DNA of 64,000 nt from JAAYXE01 sp964391195 (GTDB lineage Bacteria > Chloroflexota > Anaerolineae > Anaerolineales > UBA4823), in NCBI GenBank assembly GCA_964391195.1, contig CAYMLG010000012.1, positions 29,641 through 93,640 of the forward strand. The letters run 5' to 3'. How positions within the stretch are numbered: the stretch's first letter is position 1; each line of letters starts with the position of its first letter. Made by a program: the position numbers and the translations under genes. Below are positions 7,019-16,556 of this stretch, in pieces. The notes under the pieces were generated by a model. That model searched no databases. It saw only the letters and a program-made list of their open reading frames with translations, and was not told where the DNA came from.

Positions 7019-8581
7019 TCAAGGCTGGTCGAGGCTTACCGCGTCGACGACCTCCCGTTCGGATTTGATAAAACTGGCCGCGTTCGAACACTCGCAGGCG
7101 GTCACCACTTGAGAAAAGCGGGTGAGGGTCCCCAAATATTCCCGGCTGCCGTTATGGGCCACCCAGCCCTCCAGATTGAAGGCGAGGATGCCGTGCAAGC
7201 CCTCGGCGGTGAACCACTCCCCGTTGTATTTGCGGGCGATGTGCACGTGCGTGCCGGTGGTGCGCCCTCCCTCGCAGGAAGGTGGGCCGACCGGATCCCC
7301 TTGCTTCAAAACCGCTCCCTGCCGGACCCGGCCGTTCGAGCCGATGTGCAGATAGAAGACGGCCCAACCGGTGCGCTCGTCGCCATCGCCGTCCAGGTCG
7401 AGGACGACGACACCGGGCTCAGAGCGGGCAACCACGCCATCGGCGACCGCCATTGCCATTTCCGAGCTTATCTGGCAGCCGGAAGCAGTGAGCGGAGGGG
7501 CAAAGTCAATCGCCGCCAGGGGTTCGCCCACCCCCCAAACCGAGTGCGGGCCGCCGGTGTAGGCCCAGACGCTGCCCGGGCTGAAGGGCAGGATGAACTC
7601 CGGCTGGTACAGGCTGCCGGGGATATGCGGCTGTTCGTTTTCCCAGGGGTCGCCGAACAGATCGCGGTAGGTCTGGGCAAACCCCTCGGGGGCGATGGCA
7701 TAAGCGTATTGGTCGGGGGGCAGCAGGACATTGAAGAAGTTGTGCAGGCTGGCAGTCGCCGCGTTCAACCAGGGATCGAAGCGTTCGATCCGGCCGTCCC
7801 GGTATTCGATTTCGGTCAGCCTGGATGTCCGGTAGCCGTAGTAGCCGTTGTTGAGCAGGTTTGCGGCCCAGCCCAACTGGGAGAACAGGCTCTTGTGCTC
7901 GTGGTCCCGGTACCCGAGGACGAAATCATTGGCATTGGCGGGCATTTCCGGTTCGCTCAGCGCTCCGGCTTGATACTCCAGCAGGGCCAGCAGCAGGCGC
8001 GGGCTGACGCTGTAATTCAGGGCGATAACGTCGACCACCTCCCCGCCTTTGCGATTTCTGCCGGAAGCGAAGGTGGTGAAATTTTTCAGCCAACCGGGCT
8101 GGGCGTTGACGAACTCGACCGTGTCGAAGCCCACCTGCGCCGGGCCGTTGACGAACAGGCTGTCGGGGATGATGCGGTATGGCGAGCCCCACAGCGGCAG
8201 GTAGTAGATCGGGATCTTCATCGGCATCCCCGGCGGCATGGTGGTGGCGGTCGCAGGGATGAACGAGTTGGCTTCGAGGATCTCGGCGACGGTCGTGTTG
8301 AAGCGGACGGCGAGATTGGGAAGCGTATCGCCGGTTTGGGCTACGTAATCCACCAACTCGCCGGGTTCGTAGAGCGGCCGGGTGGGGAATGGGCTGGGGA
8401 CGGGGAGTTGGGTCTCCTCAGCCTCCTGCTCTGCCAGGTCTTGGGCCTGTCCCTCAGCTTCTGGCGCTTGCTGAGGGCCGGCCTCGGGAATGCCGCTCGA
8501 GTCGATCGGGATGCAGGCGGCGAAAAGCAGCGAGGCCAGCAGAGCCAGATGGATGGGGAGAGAGAGCTTGCGGTACATCAA
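7019..8581 (-). CDS. LysM + LasA-type M23 peptidase lipoprotein, copy 1
   Basis: 520 aa. A lipoprotein signal (lipobox LLFAAC, Cys22) and a Gln/Glu/Pro-rich linker come first. A LysM motif follows (YVAQTGDTLPNLAVRFNTTV, about 85-130), then a helical middle region (about 160-340) with YSVSPRLLLALLEYQ. The C-terminal M23-like domain has GGPHSVWG, AAIDFAP 13 residues after that His, and THVHIARKYNGEW. The His-x12-Asp spacing plus HxH is as in LasA/beta-lytic peptidases (M23A). It is predicted to be an envelope-anchored peptidoglycan peptidase. Last of three tandem paralogues, 6 bp after the next copy and followed by a terminator. Confidence 0.8.
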   Translation of the reverse strand: MMYRKLSLPIHLALLASLLFAACIPIDSSGIPEAGPQQAPEAEGQAQDLAEQEAEETQLPVPSPFPTRPLYEPGELVDYVAQTGDTLPNLAVRFNTTVAEILEANSFIPATATTMPPGMPMKIPIYYLPLWGSPYRIIPDSLFVNGPAQVGFDTVEFVNAQPGWLKNFTTFASGRNRKGGEVVDVIALNYSVSPRLLLALLEYQAGALSEPEMPANANDFVLGYRDHEHKSLFSQLGWAANLLNNGYYGYRTSRLTEIEYRDGRIERFDPWLNAATASLHNFFNVLLPPDQYAYAIAPEGFAQTYRDLFGDPWENEQPHIPGSLYQPEFILPFSPGSVWAYTGGPHSVWGVGEPLAAIDFAPPLTASGCQISSEMAMAVADGVVARSEPGVVVLDLDGDGDERTGWAVFYLHIGSNGRVRQGAVLKQGDPVGPPSCEGGRTTGTHVHIARKYNGEWFTAEGLHGILAFNLEGWVAHNGSREYLGTLTRFSQVVTACECSNAASFIKSEREVVDAVSLDQP

Positions 8582-8587
8582 TAAAAC

Positions 8588-10177
8588 TCAGGGGTCCGCC
8601 TCGGTGCGGACGATAAACGTTGCGGCGGACGAACAGGTGCAGGCGGTTACGACTTCCTCGCCTCGGGTGAGGGTGCCTTTATAAGCCGTTTCCCCGGCCT
8701 GGGCCACCCACCCGCCGAGGTCGAAGGGCAGCGGGCCATCGGCAGGGACCCACTCCCCGTTGTATTTACGGGCGATATGCACATGCGTTCCGGTGGACAA
8801 ACCGCCTTCGCAGGAAGGATGGCCGAGCCGGTCGCCGGCGTCTGCCCATTCGCCCACCGGGATGCGCTGCTCGCTGGATACGTGCAGGTAGATCAGCACC
8901 CAGCCGGTCTGTTCCCGTCCGTCGCCGTCCAGGTCGAGGACGACCACTCCGCCGCCGGAGCGCACCACCAGGCCGGATGCGGAAGCCACAACCCAAGCGT
9001 TAGATTTCACACACCCCGACTCGGTGCTGCCGGGGGCGAAATCCAGGGCGGCGTAAGCGCCATCATGCTCCCAGGCGCCGTGCGGACCGCCGGTGAAGCT
9101 CCACTGCCAGTTGCGGGTGAAGGGCAGGGTGAGAGGCGGCTGGACCAGCCCGGAGGGGAAGAGCGGTTCGACCTGCATGGCGCGCTCCCAGGGGTTGCCG
9201 AACATGCGCTCGTGCAGGGCGGGGAATCCATTGACCGGGTCGAGGGCATTCAGCCAGTCCTGGCCCTGGTAGAGCTGGGCAAAATAATACTGGAGGGCGG
9301 CCGTCCCGGCGTTCAACTCCGGGGAGAGACGGGCGACCGTGCCATCGGGGAAGTTGATCTCGGTCATGCGGCCTTCCCGGTAAGCGTAGTAGCCGATGGA
9401 AAGCTGGTTGACCGCGTAGACCAGTTGCTCGTACAGGTTGTCCCGGTTGGGGTCGATCAACCCCATGGGGTAGCGTTCTTCCCGGGCGTTTTGCGGCTGG
9501 CCGTAGACCCAGTGGCTCTGATACTCGAGCAGAGAGATGAGCAGGCGTGGGTTGATCGAGTTCTCCGTGGCCACGCGCATGATCGTGTCGGCGCCGCTGG
9601 TGATGCCGGTGGATTTCAACCAGGTGCGGTAGGTGGCCAACCGTCCGCCGGCTTGCTCGGCAAAGGCCCGGGCGTCGAAATCGGCGGCAGAGGGCGAGAA
9701 GACCACCTCGCTGTCGGGGATCAGCCGTTCGGAGGAAGTCGTATTCCCCAGGCGACGGGGGATGAGCAGCAGTTGGCCGGGATTGATGAAACCGTTCTCC
9801 GGGATGGGATCGGGCGAGTGAATCTCAGACGGGTCCACGCCGAAGCGGACGGCGACAACGGGCAAGGTATCCGCCGCCTGGGCGGTGTAGATGATCGGGC
9901 CATTCTGATCGGCCGGGGCGCTGACTCCCGGGGAACTCCCGAGGATGGGGGGTTCAGGAGTGAAATCGGGAGTGGGGTCGATGGGGGGCGGGGGTGTGGG
10001 GGGGATATCGCTGGGCGCCAGGCTGGCCAACAGGTCCGGGAAAGGGGGAGGGGTGGCCGTGTCGCCGGGGGGAATAAAATATCCCGCACCAGATTGGGAG
10101 CAGGCAGAGACCAGCAGGGAGAGGCAGGTCAGAAGCAGGAGCAATTTGTCGTGCGGGAAGACCAAATTATGTTTCAT
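8588..10177 (-). CDS. LysM + LasA-type M23 peptidase lipoprotein, copy 2
   Basis: 529 aa from ATG 10177; a TTG at 10195 is in frame, but neither has a clear ribosome site. The lipoprotein signal ends LLVSAC. A Pro-rich linker, a degenerate LysM region (IIYTAQAADTLPVVAVRFGV) and the helical middle region (NSINPRLLISLLEYQSHWV) follow. The M23-like domain has GGPHGAWE, AALDFAP, a Cys shared by all copies (GHPSCEGG) and THVHIARKYNGEW. It is collinear with both neighbours but clearly diverged, so the duplication is old. Role as for copy 1. Confidence 0.8.
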   Translation of the reverse strand: MKHNLVFPHDKLLLLLTCLSLLVSACSQSGAGYFIPPGDTATPPPFPDLLASLAPSDIPPTPPPPIDPTPDFTPEPPILGSSPGVSAPADQNGPIIYTAQAADTLPVVAVRFGVDPSEIHSPDPIPENGFINPGQLLLIPRRLGNTTSSERLIPDSEVVFSPSAADFDARAFAEQAGGRLATYRTWLKSTGITSGADTIMRVATENSINPRLLISLLEYQSHWVYGQPQNAREERYPMGLIDPNRDNLYEQLVYAVNQLSIGYYAYREGRMTEINFPDGTVARLSPELNAGTAALQYYFAQLYQGQDWLNALDPVNGFPALHERMFGNPWERAMQVEPLFPSGLVQPPLTLPFTRNWQWSFTGGPHGAWEHDGAYAALDFAPGSTESGCVKSNAWVVASASGLVVRSGGGVVVLDLDGDGREQTGWVLIYLHVSSEQRIPVGEWADAGDRLGHPSCEGGLSTGTHVHIARKYNGEWVPADGPLPFDLGGWVAQAGETAYKGTLTRGEEVVTACTCSSAATFIVRTEADP

Positions 10178-10249
10178 GGATGAGAGCAGGTGCAATAAGC
10201 GGATGGCAGTTTCAGCATTCGCAGCAGGGATGAGGCGCCAACCTCTGAG

Positions 10250-11842
10250 CTAGCGACTGATGCGATTGTCCTCTGAGCGACCGGCATAGGCGTCGATGGT
10301 GGTTCCGTCCCGGAGCAGCCGGCCGTTGTACTCGTACCCATCGCCGGCGGAGATCCAGCCCTCCATCGCAAAGGGCAGGTCCTGGTCGGCGGGGATCCAC
10401 TCGCCGTTGTATTTGCGGGCGATATGGACGTGCGTGCCGGTGGAAACGCCCCCCTCGCAGGACGGGTGGCCGATGCGGTCGCCGGCGCGCAGGAAGGTCT
10501 CCGGCTGGACGCGATCGCGGTTTTCCACGTGCATGTAGAGCAGCGACCAGCCGGTTTGCTCCAGGCCGTCCGGGGCCGAGCCGTCCGGACCGCTGAGATC
10601 CTGGATCACGGAACCGAGCCCGGTGCGGACGATGATCCCATCGGCCATGGCCACGACCCATTCATCGCTGCGTACGCAGCCCAGGGCGTCGCTGGGCGGA
10701 GCGAAGTCGAGGGCGGCCCAGGCCGAACCGCTGCCCCAACCGCCGTGCGGGCCGCCGGTGAAGGCCCACACGCTGCCCGGTTCGAAGGGGAGCTGGAGCA
10801 GGGGTTGGGCGAGATCAGGGGGAAGCAGTGGCTCGTAGGTGTATGCGAAGGGATATCCGAACAGGGTGTTGTAGGTGGCGAAGAGCCCCTCAGCCGAGAC
10901 GGCGCGCTCCCAATCGGGGCGGCCCTCAAGGGCGGCGAAGAACTGCTGTACGGCGGCCGTGCCGGCGTTGATAGTGGGCGCCACCGGAATGGTGACGCCG
11001 TCCGCCAATACCCAGGCCGCGACGCCGTTCACCCGCCAGACGTAAAAGCCGCGGTTGAGGGTGTTCGCCGCCCAGGCCAATTGCGGGTACAGTCCCTTGC
11101 GCCACGGGTCGTGCAGGCCGAGCGGGTATTCCACCGGCTGTAAGTTGGGCTGGGCCTGAGTGACCCAACCGCTCTGGTGTTCGAGCAGCGCCAGGAGCAG
11201 GCGGGGGTTGACGGAATAGTCCTGGGCAACTCTCAGGATCACTTCGCTGCCGCTGATCGACAGCCCATCGACTTCTTCATAATATGAGGCCAGGAAGCCG
11301 CCGGCGTTTTGAACGTAGGCTTTCGTATCGAAGTCCGCGTTGGAGGGGCTGTAGACCAGTTCGGAATCGGGGATGACCTTGAAATCGGGACCGCTGCCGG
11401 TCGGCTCCGGTGCAGGGATGGTGAGGATCATCCCCACCTCGACATGGTCTGGGTTGACCAGGCCGTTGGCCTCGGCGATGCGGCTGATGCTGACTCCGAA
11501 CCGCTGGGCGATGCTGCCCAACGAGTCGCCGGCTTGCACGGCGTAGGTGGCCTCCTCGGCCCGCAGCGGCGGCAGCGGGTGGGGCGGGTCGGGCGTGGGG
11601 GTGTCGAATGGCCCGGATGCAGCCGGATTGGCCCCTTGAGGCTCTCCCGACCCCTGTTCGGCGGAAAGCCCTAGCTGGCCGCCGCTTAACCCATCCTGAT
11701 TGCCTTCCCCCGGTAGGGAAACGTTGAAATAATCCGGGTTGCCCGCCTGCAAGAGACGCGCGCAGGCCATCATCGCACCGAACAGGATGGCAAAAGCGAT
11801 GATGGCGATAGCCAAATTGGGACGGAGTGGGCGGGCTTGCAT
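10250..11842 (-). CDS. LysM + LasA-type M23 peptidase lipoprotein-like protein, copy 3
   Basis: 530 aa from ATG 11842; a TTG lies 6 bp upstream in frame. The N-terminal hydrophobic helix ends AILFGAMMACARLL, so it may be a lipoprotein or simply membrane-anchored. The LysM motif is the best of the three (YAVQAGDSLGSIAQRFGVSI). The middle region has YSVNPRLLLALLEHQSGWV. The M23-like domain has GGPHGGWG, AALDFAP and THVHIARKYNGEW. Unlike the other copies, it lacks the C-terminal TACxCS Cys motif. First gene of the array, divergent from ftcD across 141 bp. Confidence 0.8.
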   Translation of the reverse strand: MQARPLRPNLAIAIIAFAILFGAMMACARLLQAGNPDYFNVSLPGEGNQDGLSGGQLGLSAEQGSGEPQGANPAASGPFDTPTPDPPHPLPPLRAEEATYAVQAGDSLGSIAQRFGVSISRIAEANGLVNPDHVEVGMILTIPAPEPTGSGPDFKVIPDSELVYSPSNADFDTKAYVQNAGGFLASYYEEVDGLSISGSEVILRVAQDYSVNPRLLLALLEHQSGWVTQAQPNLQPVEYPLGLHDPWRKGLYPQLAWAANTLNRGFYVWRVNGVAAWVLADGVTIPVAPTINAGTAAVQQFFAALEGRPDWERAVSAEGLFATYNTLFGYPFAYTYEPLLPPDLAQPLLQLPFEPGSVWAFTGGPHGGWGSGSAWAALDFAPPSDALGCVRSDEWVVAMADGIIVRTGLGSVIQDLSGPDGSAPDGLEQTGWSLLYMHVENRDRVQPETFLRAGDRIGHPSCEGGVSTGTHVHIARKYNGEWIPADQDLPFAMEGWISAGDGYEYNGRLLRDGTTIDAYAGRSEDNRISR

Positions 11843-11931
11843 AATCAATATACTCTAAGTCATTCTACCCCGAAATAGAAGCGGATTGCAAGGGGACTAT
11901 TCGGTGTTGTTAGGTCTGATCGCTTGGAGAG

Positions 11932-11937
11932 TATAAT
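11932..11937 (+). promoter_or_regulatory. Candidate -10 box of the ftcD operon
   Basis: TATAAT on the plus strand, 46 bp before the ftcD ATG, in the divergent spacer 11843-11983. The best -35 candidate (TTGTTA, 11907-11912) is poor and 19 bp away. Only the -10 box is persuasive. Confidence 0.4.
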
Positions 11938-11983
11938 TGCTGTTTGAGGTTTCCAGTGACTATTTTTAGGAGGATAAAACGTT

Positions 11984-13525
11984 ATGCCAGCACCGCTCGT
12001 GGAATGCATTCCGAACTTTTCAGAAGCGCGCCGCCCGGAAGTGGTCGATGCCATCGTCGCAGCCATCAACGATTCGGGCGGGGTCACGATCCTGGATCGC
12101 AGCTCGGATATGGATCACAACCGGACGGTGGTCACATTCGTGGGCTCACCGCAGGCCGTGGAGGAAGCGGCATTTCAGGGGATTCGCAAGGCGGCTGAGC
12201 TGATCAACCTGGACGAGCACCGCGGCGAGCACCCGCGGCTCGGGGCGACGGACGTGGTGCCGTTCGTGCCGATTGCCGGGGTGGAGATGGCCGAGTGCGT
12301 GGAGATGGCGCGCCGGCTGGGCCGCCGGGTGGGGGAGGAGTTAGGCATCCCGGTGTATCTATATGAAGAAGCCGCCACGCGGCCGGAACGCCAGAACCTG
12401 GAGAATATCCGCCGTGGGCAGTACGAGGCGCTGAAGGAAGAGCTGGGCAAGGCGCCGGAACGCGAGCCGGATTTCGGGCCCAACCGGGTCGGCCCGGCGG
12501 GGGCGACGGTGATCGGCGCCCGCCAGCCTTTGATCGCCTTCAACGTATATCTGACCACGGATGATGTCTCCATCGCCAAAAAGATCGCCAAGGCCGTCCG
12601 CCATTCATCGGGCGGGCTGCGCTACGTCAAGGGGCTGGGGCTGCTGGTCGAGGGGCGAGCCCAGGTCTCGATGAACCTGACCAACTTCCGCGGCACGCCG
12701 CTGGCCCAGGTTGTGGAGATGATCCGCCGGGAGGCGATGCGCTATGGGGTGGGCGTCCATCACAGCGAACTTGTGGGCCTGATCCCGCAGGAGGCCTTGA
12801 TCGAGGCGGCGCGCTGGTACCTGCAGTTGGACCAGTTCGAACCGGAGCAGGTGTTGGAGCAGAAGCTGGCTTCTGCAGCGGAGACTGGCGGCAAAGCCGG
12901 CGCCCTGGGTGGGGATTTCCTGGATGCCCTGGCGGCCGACACCCCGACCCCCGGCGGCGGCTCGGCCGCGGCCTACAGCGCCGCGGAGGGGGCTGCCCTG
13001 GTAGGGATGGTCGGGCGGCTGACGGTTGGGCGGAAGAAGTATGCCGAGATCGAAGGCCAGATGAAGGAGATGGTGGCTCAGGCTGATAAGCTCCGCCAGG
13101 AGCTGTCGCGGGCGGTGGAGCGCGACGCGCAGGCGTTCGAGGCGGTGATGGCGGCCTTCCGGCTGCCCAAGGGCTCTCCAGAAGAGCAGGCAGCCCGCCT
13201 CCAGGCGGTGGAACAGGCCACCCTGGGCGCAGCGCAGGTCCCCCTGGAAGTGGCGGGGATGGCGGCAGAAGTGATCGAGCTGGCCCTGCAGGCGGTGACC
13301 CACGGCAATGTGAACGCCGTCAGCGATGGGGCGGCCGCGGCGGCGCTGGCCCGCGCGGCGCTCACTGTGGCCGGCTACAACGTACGCATCAATCTGGTCG
13401 GGTTGAAAGACGGGGCAGCCAAAGAATCGCTGCTGGAGAAGCTGCACGAACTGGAGCGTAAAGCCGATGCGCTGGCCGAGCAGGTGCAGACGAAGTTGTA
13501 TGAGCGGGGAGGACTGCCGGTTTGA
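11984..13525 (+). CDS. ftcD: Glutamate formiminotransferase / formiminotetrahydrofolate cyclodeaminase
   Basis: 513 aa, start ATG 11984 with AGGAGGA upstream. Residues 1 to about 295 are the formiminotransferase (VECIPNFSEARRPEVVDAIV, MDHNRTVVTFVG, DEHRGEHPRLGATDVVPFVP). Residues about 310-505 are the cyclodeaminase (DALAADTPTPGGGSAAAYSA, GNVNAVSDGAAAAALARAAL). The fused enzyme moves the formimino group from formiminoglutamate (histidine degradation) to tetrahydrofolate and deaminates it to methenyl-THF. In many bacteria the two activities are separate proteins. No hut genes are in view. It heads a plus-strand operon with M23, CapA and dcd genes. Confidence 0.93.
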   Translation: MPAPLVECIPNFSEARRPEVVDAIVAAINDSGGVTILDRSSDMDHNRTVVTFVGSPQAVEEAAFQGIRKAAELINLDEHRGEHPRLGATDVVPFVPIAGVEMAECVEMARRLGRRVGEELGIPVYLYEEAATRPERQNLENIRRGQYEALKEELGKAPEREPDFGPNRVGPAGATVIGARQPLIAFNVYLTTDDVSIAKKIAKAVRHSSGGLRYVKGLGLLVEGRAQVSMNLTNFRGTPLAQVVEMIRREAMRYGVGVHHSELVGLIPQEALIEAARWYLQLDQFEPEQVLEQKLASAAETGGKAGALGGDFLDALAADTPTPGGGSAAAYSAAEGAALVGMVGRLTVGRKKYAEIEGQMKEMVAQADKLRQELSRAVERDAQAFEAVMAAFRLPKGSPEEQAARLQAVEQATLGAAQVPLEVAGMAAEVIELALQAVTHGNVNAVSDGAAAAALARAALTVAGYNVRINLVGLKDGAAKESLLEKLHELERKADALAEQVQTKLYERGGLPV

Positions 13526-14613
13526 GGCGTCTGGCAGTCTTTCTGCTGGGGTTGGCGCTGCTCGTCGGGGGGTGTTCTTCTTTCGGTTTGGGGCTCCCGC
13601 CGGAAGATCCCCCGGCTGCGGGCAGCGCCAGGGCGACCAGCTCGCCGGCTCCTTCGCCGGTCCGCAGCCCCACGCAGGCCGGGCGGGCGCCGGCCGAGCT
13701 CACGCCTACAGCGGCCGCGCAGGCGGCGGTTTCCACGGCAACCCGGCTCCCCTCCGCCACCGCCGGCCCAGCCGGTGACCCGGCGCCCGCCGCCACTCCC
13801 AGTCCGACGCCCTGCCTGGCTGAGGAGTGCCTCATCACCGGCGCCTTTTTCTTTTCGCGCCCGATCGCCCCGCCGGGGGTCGATACGATCGATCCCAGCT
13901 ATCGCTTTGGAAGCACGCAGGGCGGGCAGCGCGATCCGCACCACGGGGTGGAGTTCTTGAACCCCAGCGGCACACCGGTGTTGGCGGCGGCGGATGGGGA
14001 AGTGGTGGTCGCCGGCGACGACCGGGTGCAATTTTACGGGCTGTATTCCTACTTCTACGGGAATCTGGTGGTGGTGAAGCACCGCCTGCCCGGGCTGCAG
14101 GAGCCGCTCTACACCCTGTACGGGCATTTGTCGGAAATCATGGTTAAGGAAGGGCAGCAGGTGAGCCGCGGGCAAGAGATCGGCAAAGTGGGGATGAGCG
14201 GGATCGCTACCGGCAGCCATCTGCACTTCGAGGTGCGTTACGGAGAAAACCTGTACCTGCGGTCGAGCAACCCTGAACTCTGGCTGCAGCCCCACTCGTC
14301 CGCTGGCGGAGCGCTGAACGGCGGGATGGCGGCGCGGGTTGTGGACGGGGCAGGCAACCCGCTGGAGATCGACAGCGTGGTCCTCCAGCATCTGCCCGCC
14401 CCAGATCAGGCGGCGGATTACGAGCTGTACCTGGGCCCTTACGAAGAGAAAGCTCTGCTGGGGCAGGAGCCGTATAGGGAGAACCTGGCGGCGGGGGACC
14501 TGGAGCCAGGTTGGTATCGCCTGAACTTTGCCTATCGCGGCGTGCAGCAGCGAGTGTTTGAAGTCAGGCCCGGGGCGCTGACGGTTTTGACCATCACAAT
14601 CGAAGGACCCTGA
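13522..14613 (+). CDS. M23 family peptidase lipoprotein
   Basis: 363 aa. The start is TTG 13522, overlapping the ftcD stop (TTGA), with GGGGAGG 8 bp upstream, which implies translational coupling. The signal ends LLVGGC (lipobox). A Pro/Ala/Thr-rich linker (about 25-105) precedes a LytM-type M23 domain: DPHHGVEFLN, GTPVLAAADGEVVVAG, YTLYGHLSEI, TGSHLHFEVRYG. The usual HxxxD zinc motif reads HHGVE, so Asp is replaced by Glu. A C-terminal domain (about 265-363) is unassigned. It is predicted to act on peptidoglycan outside the membrane, or be a regulator if the change abolishes zinc binding. Confidence 0.85.
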   Translation: MRRLAVFLLGLALLVGGCSSFGLGLPPEDPPAAGSARATSSPAPSPVRSPTQAGRAPAELTPTAAAQAAVSTATRLPSATAGPAGDPAPAATPSPTPCLAEECLITGAFFFSRPIAPPGVDTIDPSYRFGSTQGGQRDPHHGVEFLNPSGTPVLAAADGEVVVAGDDRVQFYGLYSYFYGNLVVVKHRLPGLQEPLYTLYGHLSEIMVKEGQQVSRGQEIGKVGMSGIATGSHLHFEVRYGENLYLRSSNPELWLQPHSSAGGALNGGMAARVVDGAGNPLEIDSVVLQHLPAPDQAADYELYLGPYEEKALLGQEPYRENLAAGDLEPGWYRLNFAYRGVQQRVFEVRPGALTVLTITIEGP

Positions 14614-14671
14614 GCCTTCCCATGTGGACCCGCGGGGATAAACTCTTTCGTTCAGGAAAAAGGGGCTTGTG

Positions 14672-16528
14672 GTGATACGGATCCTGTCTTTGATTCTACT
14701 GGCAGCACTGCTGTTGGCGGCCTGTGGGGTTGTTCCGCCGGTGGGAGGCGACCCGGTAGCCGGTTTGCCGCCCACGCGCACGCCGTTCCAGCCACTGCCG
14801 CCGACCGAGCCCGGTATGGCGCCACAGGCGTTGTTCCCAGCCCCAGCGGTTCAAACCCCGCTTCCGCTGCCTCCCATCGTGGACCTTTACCCCCCGCCGG
14901 CGGAGACTGCCGCACCTGAGTTGGTTGAGATCGAGACCGAGCCGCCCACCCGGGAGGCCGAGCCGGCACAGCCCGGTGCAGCGAGTGAAACCGCCTTCCC
15001 TTCCCCCAGCCCAGTCGCTGCGACGGCGACGCAGCCGCCGGAGGCGCCGGTCGTGGCAGCGAACAGGCTGTGGGTGGACCCTCGGTTGCCGGCCGGAGTG
15101 CAAACCATGCTGGCGCTCCCCCCGGGTTGGGCGCTGGCCAATGCGGCCGAAGATGCGGACGGGCGGCTGGTCCCCGGAGGGGATGGGGCGCTGGGCGCCT
15201 GGGTGTACGCCCTGGTGACCCCGTTCGCCTCCCTGGACCAGGGGGTGAGCGCGGCTGAGCTGTCCGCAGCCTGGCGCGGTGAAGCGGCGGGCGCATACGC
15301 CGGCCGGCCGCTGCTGGTGGATGAGAACACGCTGGGGGTGTTCACCGCGGTGTGGGGCGCCCCGGCGGAAGGGGCGGTGCGGGTGCTGCCGGTAGAAGAA
15401 CTGCTGCCCGTCGCATGGGGCAGCTCCCCATCCTGGGCGATCGTGCCTTTCGAGCGGTTGGAGCCGCGCTGGAAGGTGTTGGAGATCGACGGCAAGTCCC
15501 CCCTGCGTAAAGATTTCGACCCGGCGGGCTGGCCCCTGGTTGTTCCGTATTCGATCGAAGGGCGGGCGCCGGAGACGGACGGCTGGATCCCGGACGGCAA
15601 CCGCAAACCCGAGCGCCTGACGGTGCTGGCGATGACCGGGGTGACGGCGCTGGTGCGGGCCACGGCTTTTACCATGGAGCGGCAGGGCATCCAGTATCCA
15701 GGATTGGACGTGGCCCCCTTCCTGCAAGCGGCGGACATCACGCATATCAGCAACGAGGTGCCTTTCGCCTCCGGCTGCCCATTCCCTGACCCGGTGCAGC
15801 AGGGGATGCGCTTTTGCAGCGACCCGCGCTATATTGGGCTGCTGGAAGCTGTAGGGACGGATGTCGTGGAACTGACCGGGGACCATTTCCAGGATTGGGG
15901 CGCGGATGCAATGCTGGAGACGCTGGGCCTGTACCAGGAGCGTGGCTGGGGGTATTACGGCGGTGGGGCCGACCTGGACGAAGCCCGGAAGCCGTTCATC
16001 ATAGAGCACAACGGCAACCGCCTGGCATTCATCGGCTGCAACGCCAAGGGTGGGGGGTATGCCCAGGCCGCCCCCGGCCACCCGGGAGCGGGCGCATGTG
16101 GTAACTTCGAGTGGATCGAACAGGAGATCGCCCGCCTGCGCAGCGAGGGCTACTTGCCGATTGTCACTTTCCAACACTTCGAGTACTATACCTACCAGGC
16201 CCAGCCGAACCAGCGCAAGGATTCTAGAGCGATGGCGGAGGCAGGCGCGGTGATCGTGAGCGGCAGCCAGGCCCATCAGCCCCAGGCGTTCGAGTTCGAC
16301 GAGGGAGCCCTGATCCATTACGGGCTGGGCAACCTGTTTTTCGACCAGTACGAAGTGAGCTACGCCACCCGCCAGGGTTTTATCGATTTTCACGTCTTTT
16401 ACGAGAACCGCCATATTGGGACGGAACTGCTGCCGATTTTGTTCATCGATTACGCTCGCCCGCGGGTGATGACCGCCGAGGAGCGGAACGAACTGCTGCG
16501 AGCGGTGTTTTCGGCCAGCGGATGGTAA
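14672..16528 (+). CDS. CapA family lipoprotein (poly-gamma-glutamate synthesis CapA-like)
   Basis: About 618 aa. GTG 14672 fits AAAGGGG best; GTG 14669 is also possible. The lipobox is LLLAAC. A disordered Pro/Glu/Thr region (about 20-130) is followed by a poorly recognised domain, then a CapA-type metallophosphatase-like domain (about 310-600): LTVLAMTGVTALVRATAFTM, ELTGDHFQDWG, TFQHFEYYTYQ, IVSGSQAHQPQ, HYGLGNLFFDQY. CapA-type proteins are tied to poly-gamma-glutamate or capsule handling, but no capBC is present, so the substrate is unknown. Downstream of the M23 lipoprotein gene, probably co-transcribed. Confidence 0.85.
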   Translation: MIRILSLILLAALLLAACGVVPPVGGDPVAGLPPTRTPFQPLPPTEPGMAPQALFPAPAVQTPLPLPPIVDLYPPPAETAAPELVEIETEPPTREAEPAQPGAASETAFPSPSPVAATATQPPEAPVVAANRLWVDPRLPAGVQTMLALPPGWALANAAEDADGRLVPGGDGALGAWVYALVTPFASLDQGVSAAELSAAWRGEAAGAYAGRPLLVDENTLGVFTAVWGAPAEGAVRVLPVEELLPVAWGSSPSWAIVPFERLEPRWKVLEIDGKSPLRKDFDPAGWPLVVPYSIEGRAPETDGWIPDGNRKPERLTVLAMTGVTALVRATAFTMERQGIQYPGLDVAPFLQAADITHISNEVPFASGCPFPDPVQQGMRFCSDPRYIGLLEAVGTDVVELTGDHFQDWGADAMLETLGLYQERGWGYYGGGADLDEARKPFIIEHNGNRLAFIGCNAKGGGYAQAAPGHPGAGACGNFEWIEQEIARLRSEGYLPIVTFQHFEYYTYQAQPNQRKDSRAMAEAGAVIVSGSQAHQPQAFEFDEGALIHYGLGNLFFDQYEVSYATRQGFIDFHVFYENRHIGTELLPILFIDYARPRVMTAEERNELLRAVFSASGW

Positions 16529-16556
16529 TGCAAATCAACAATCGTGGAGAATACCG

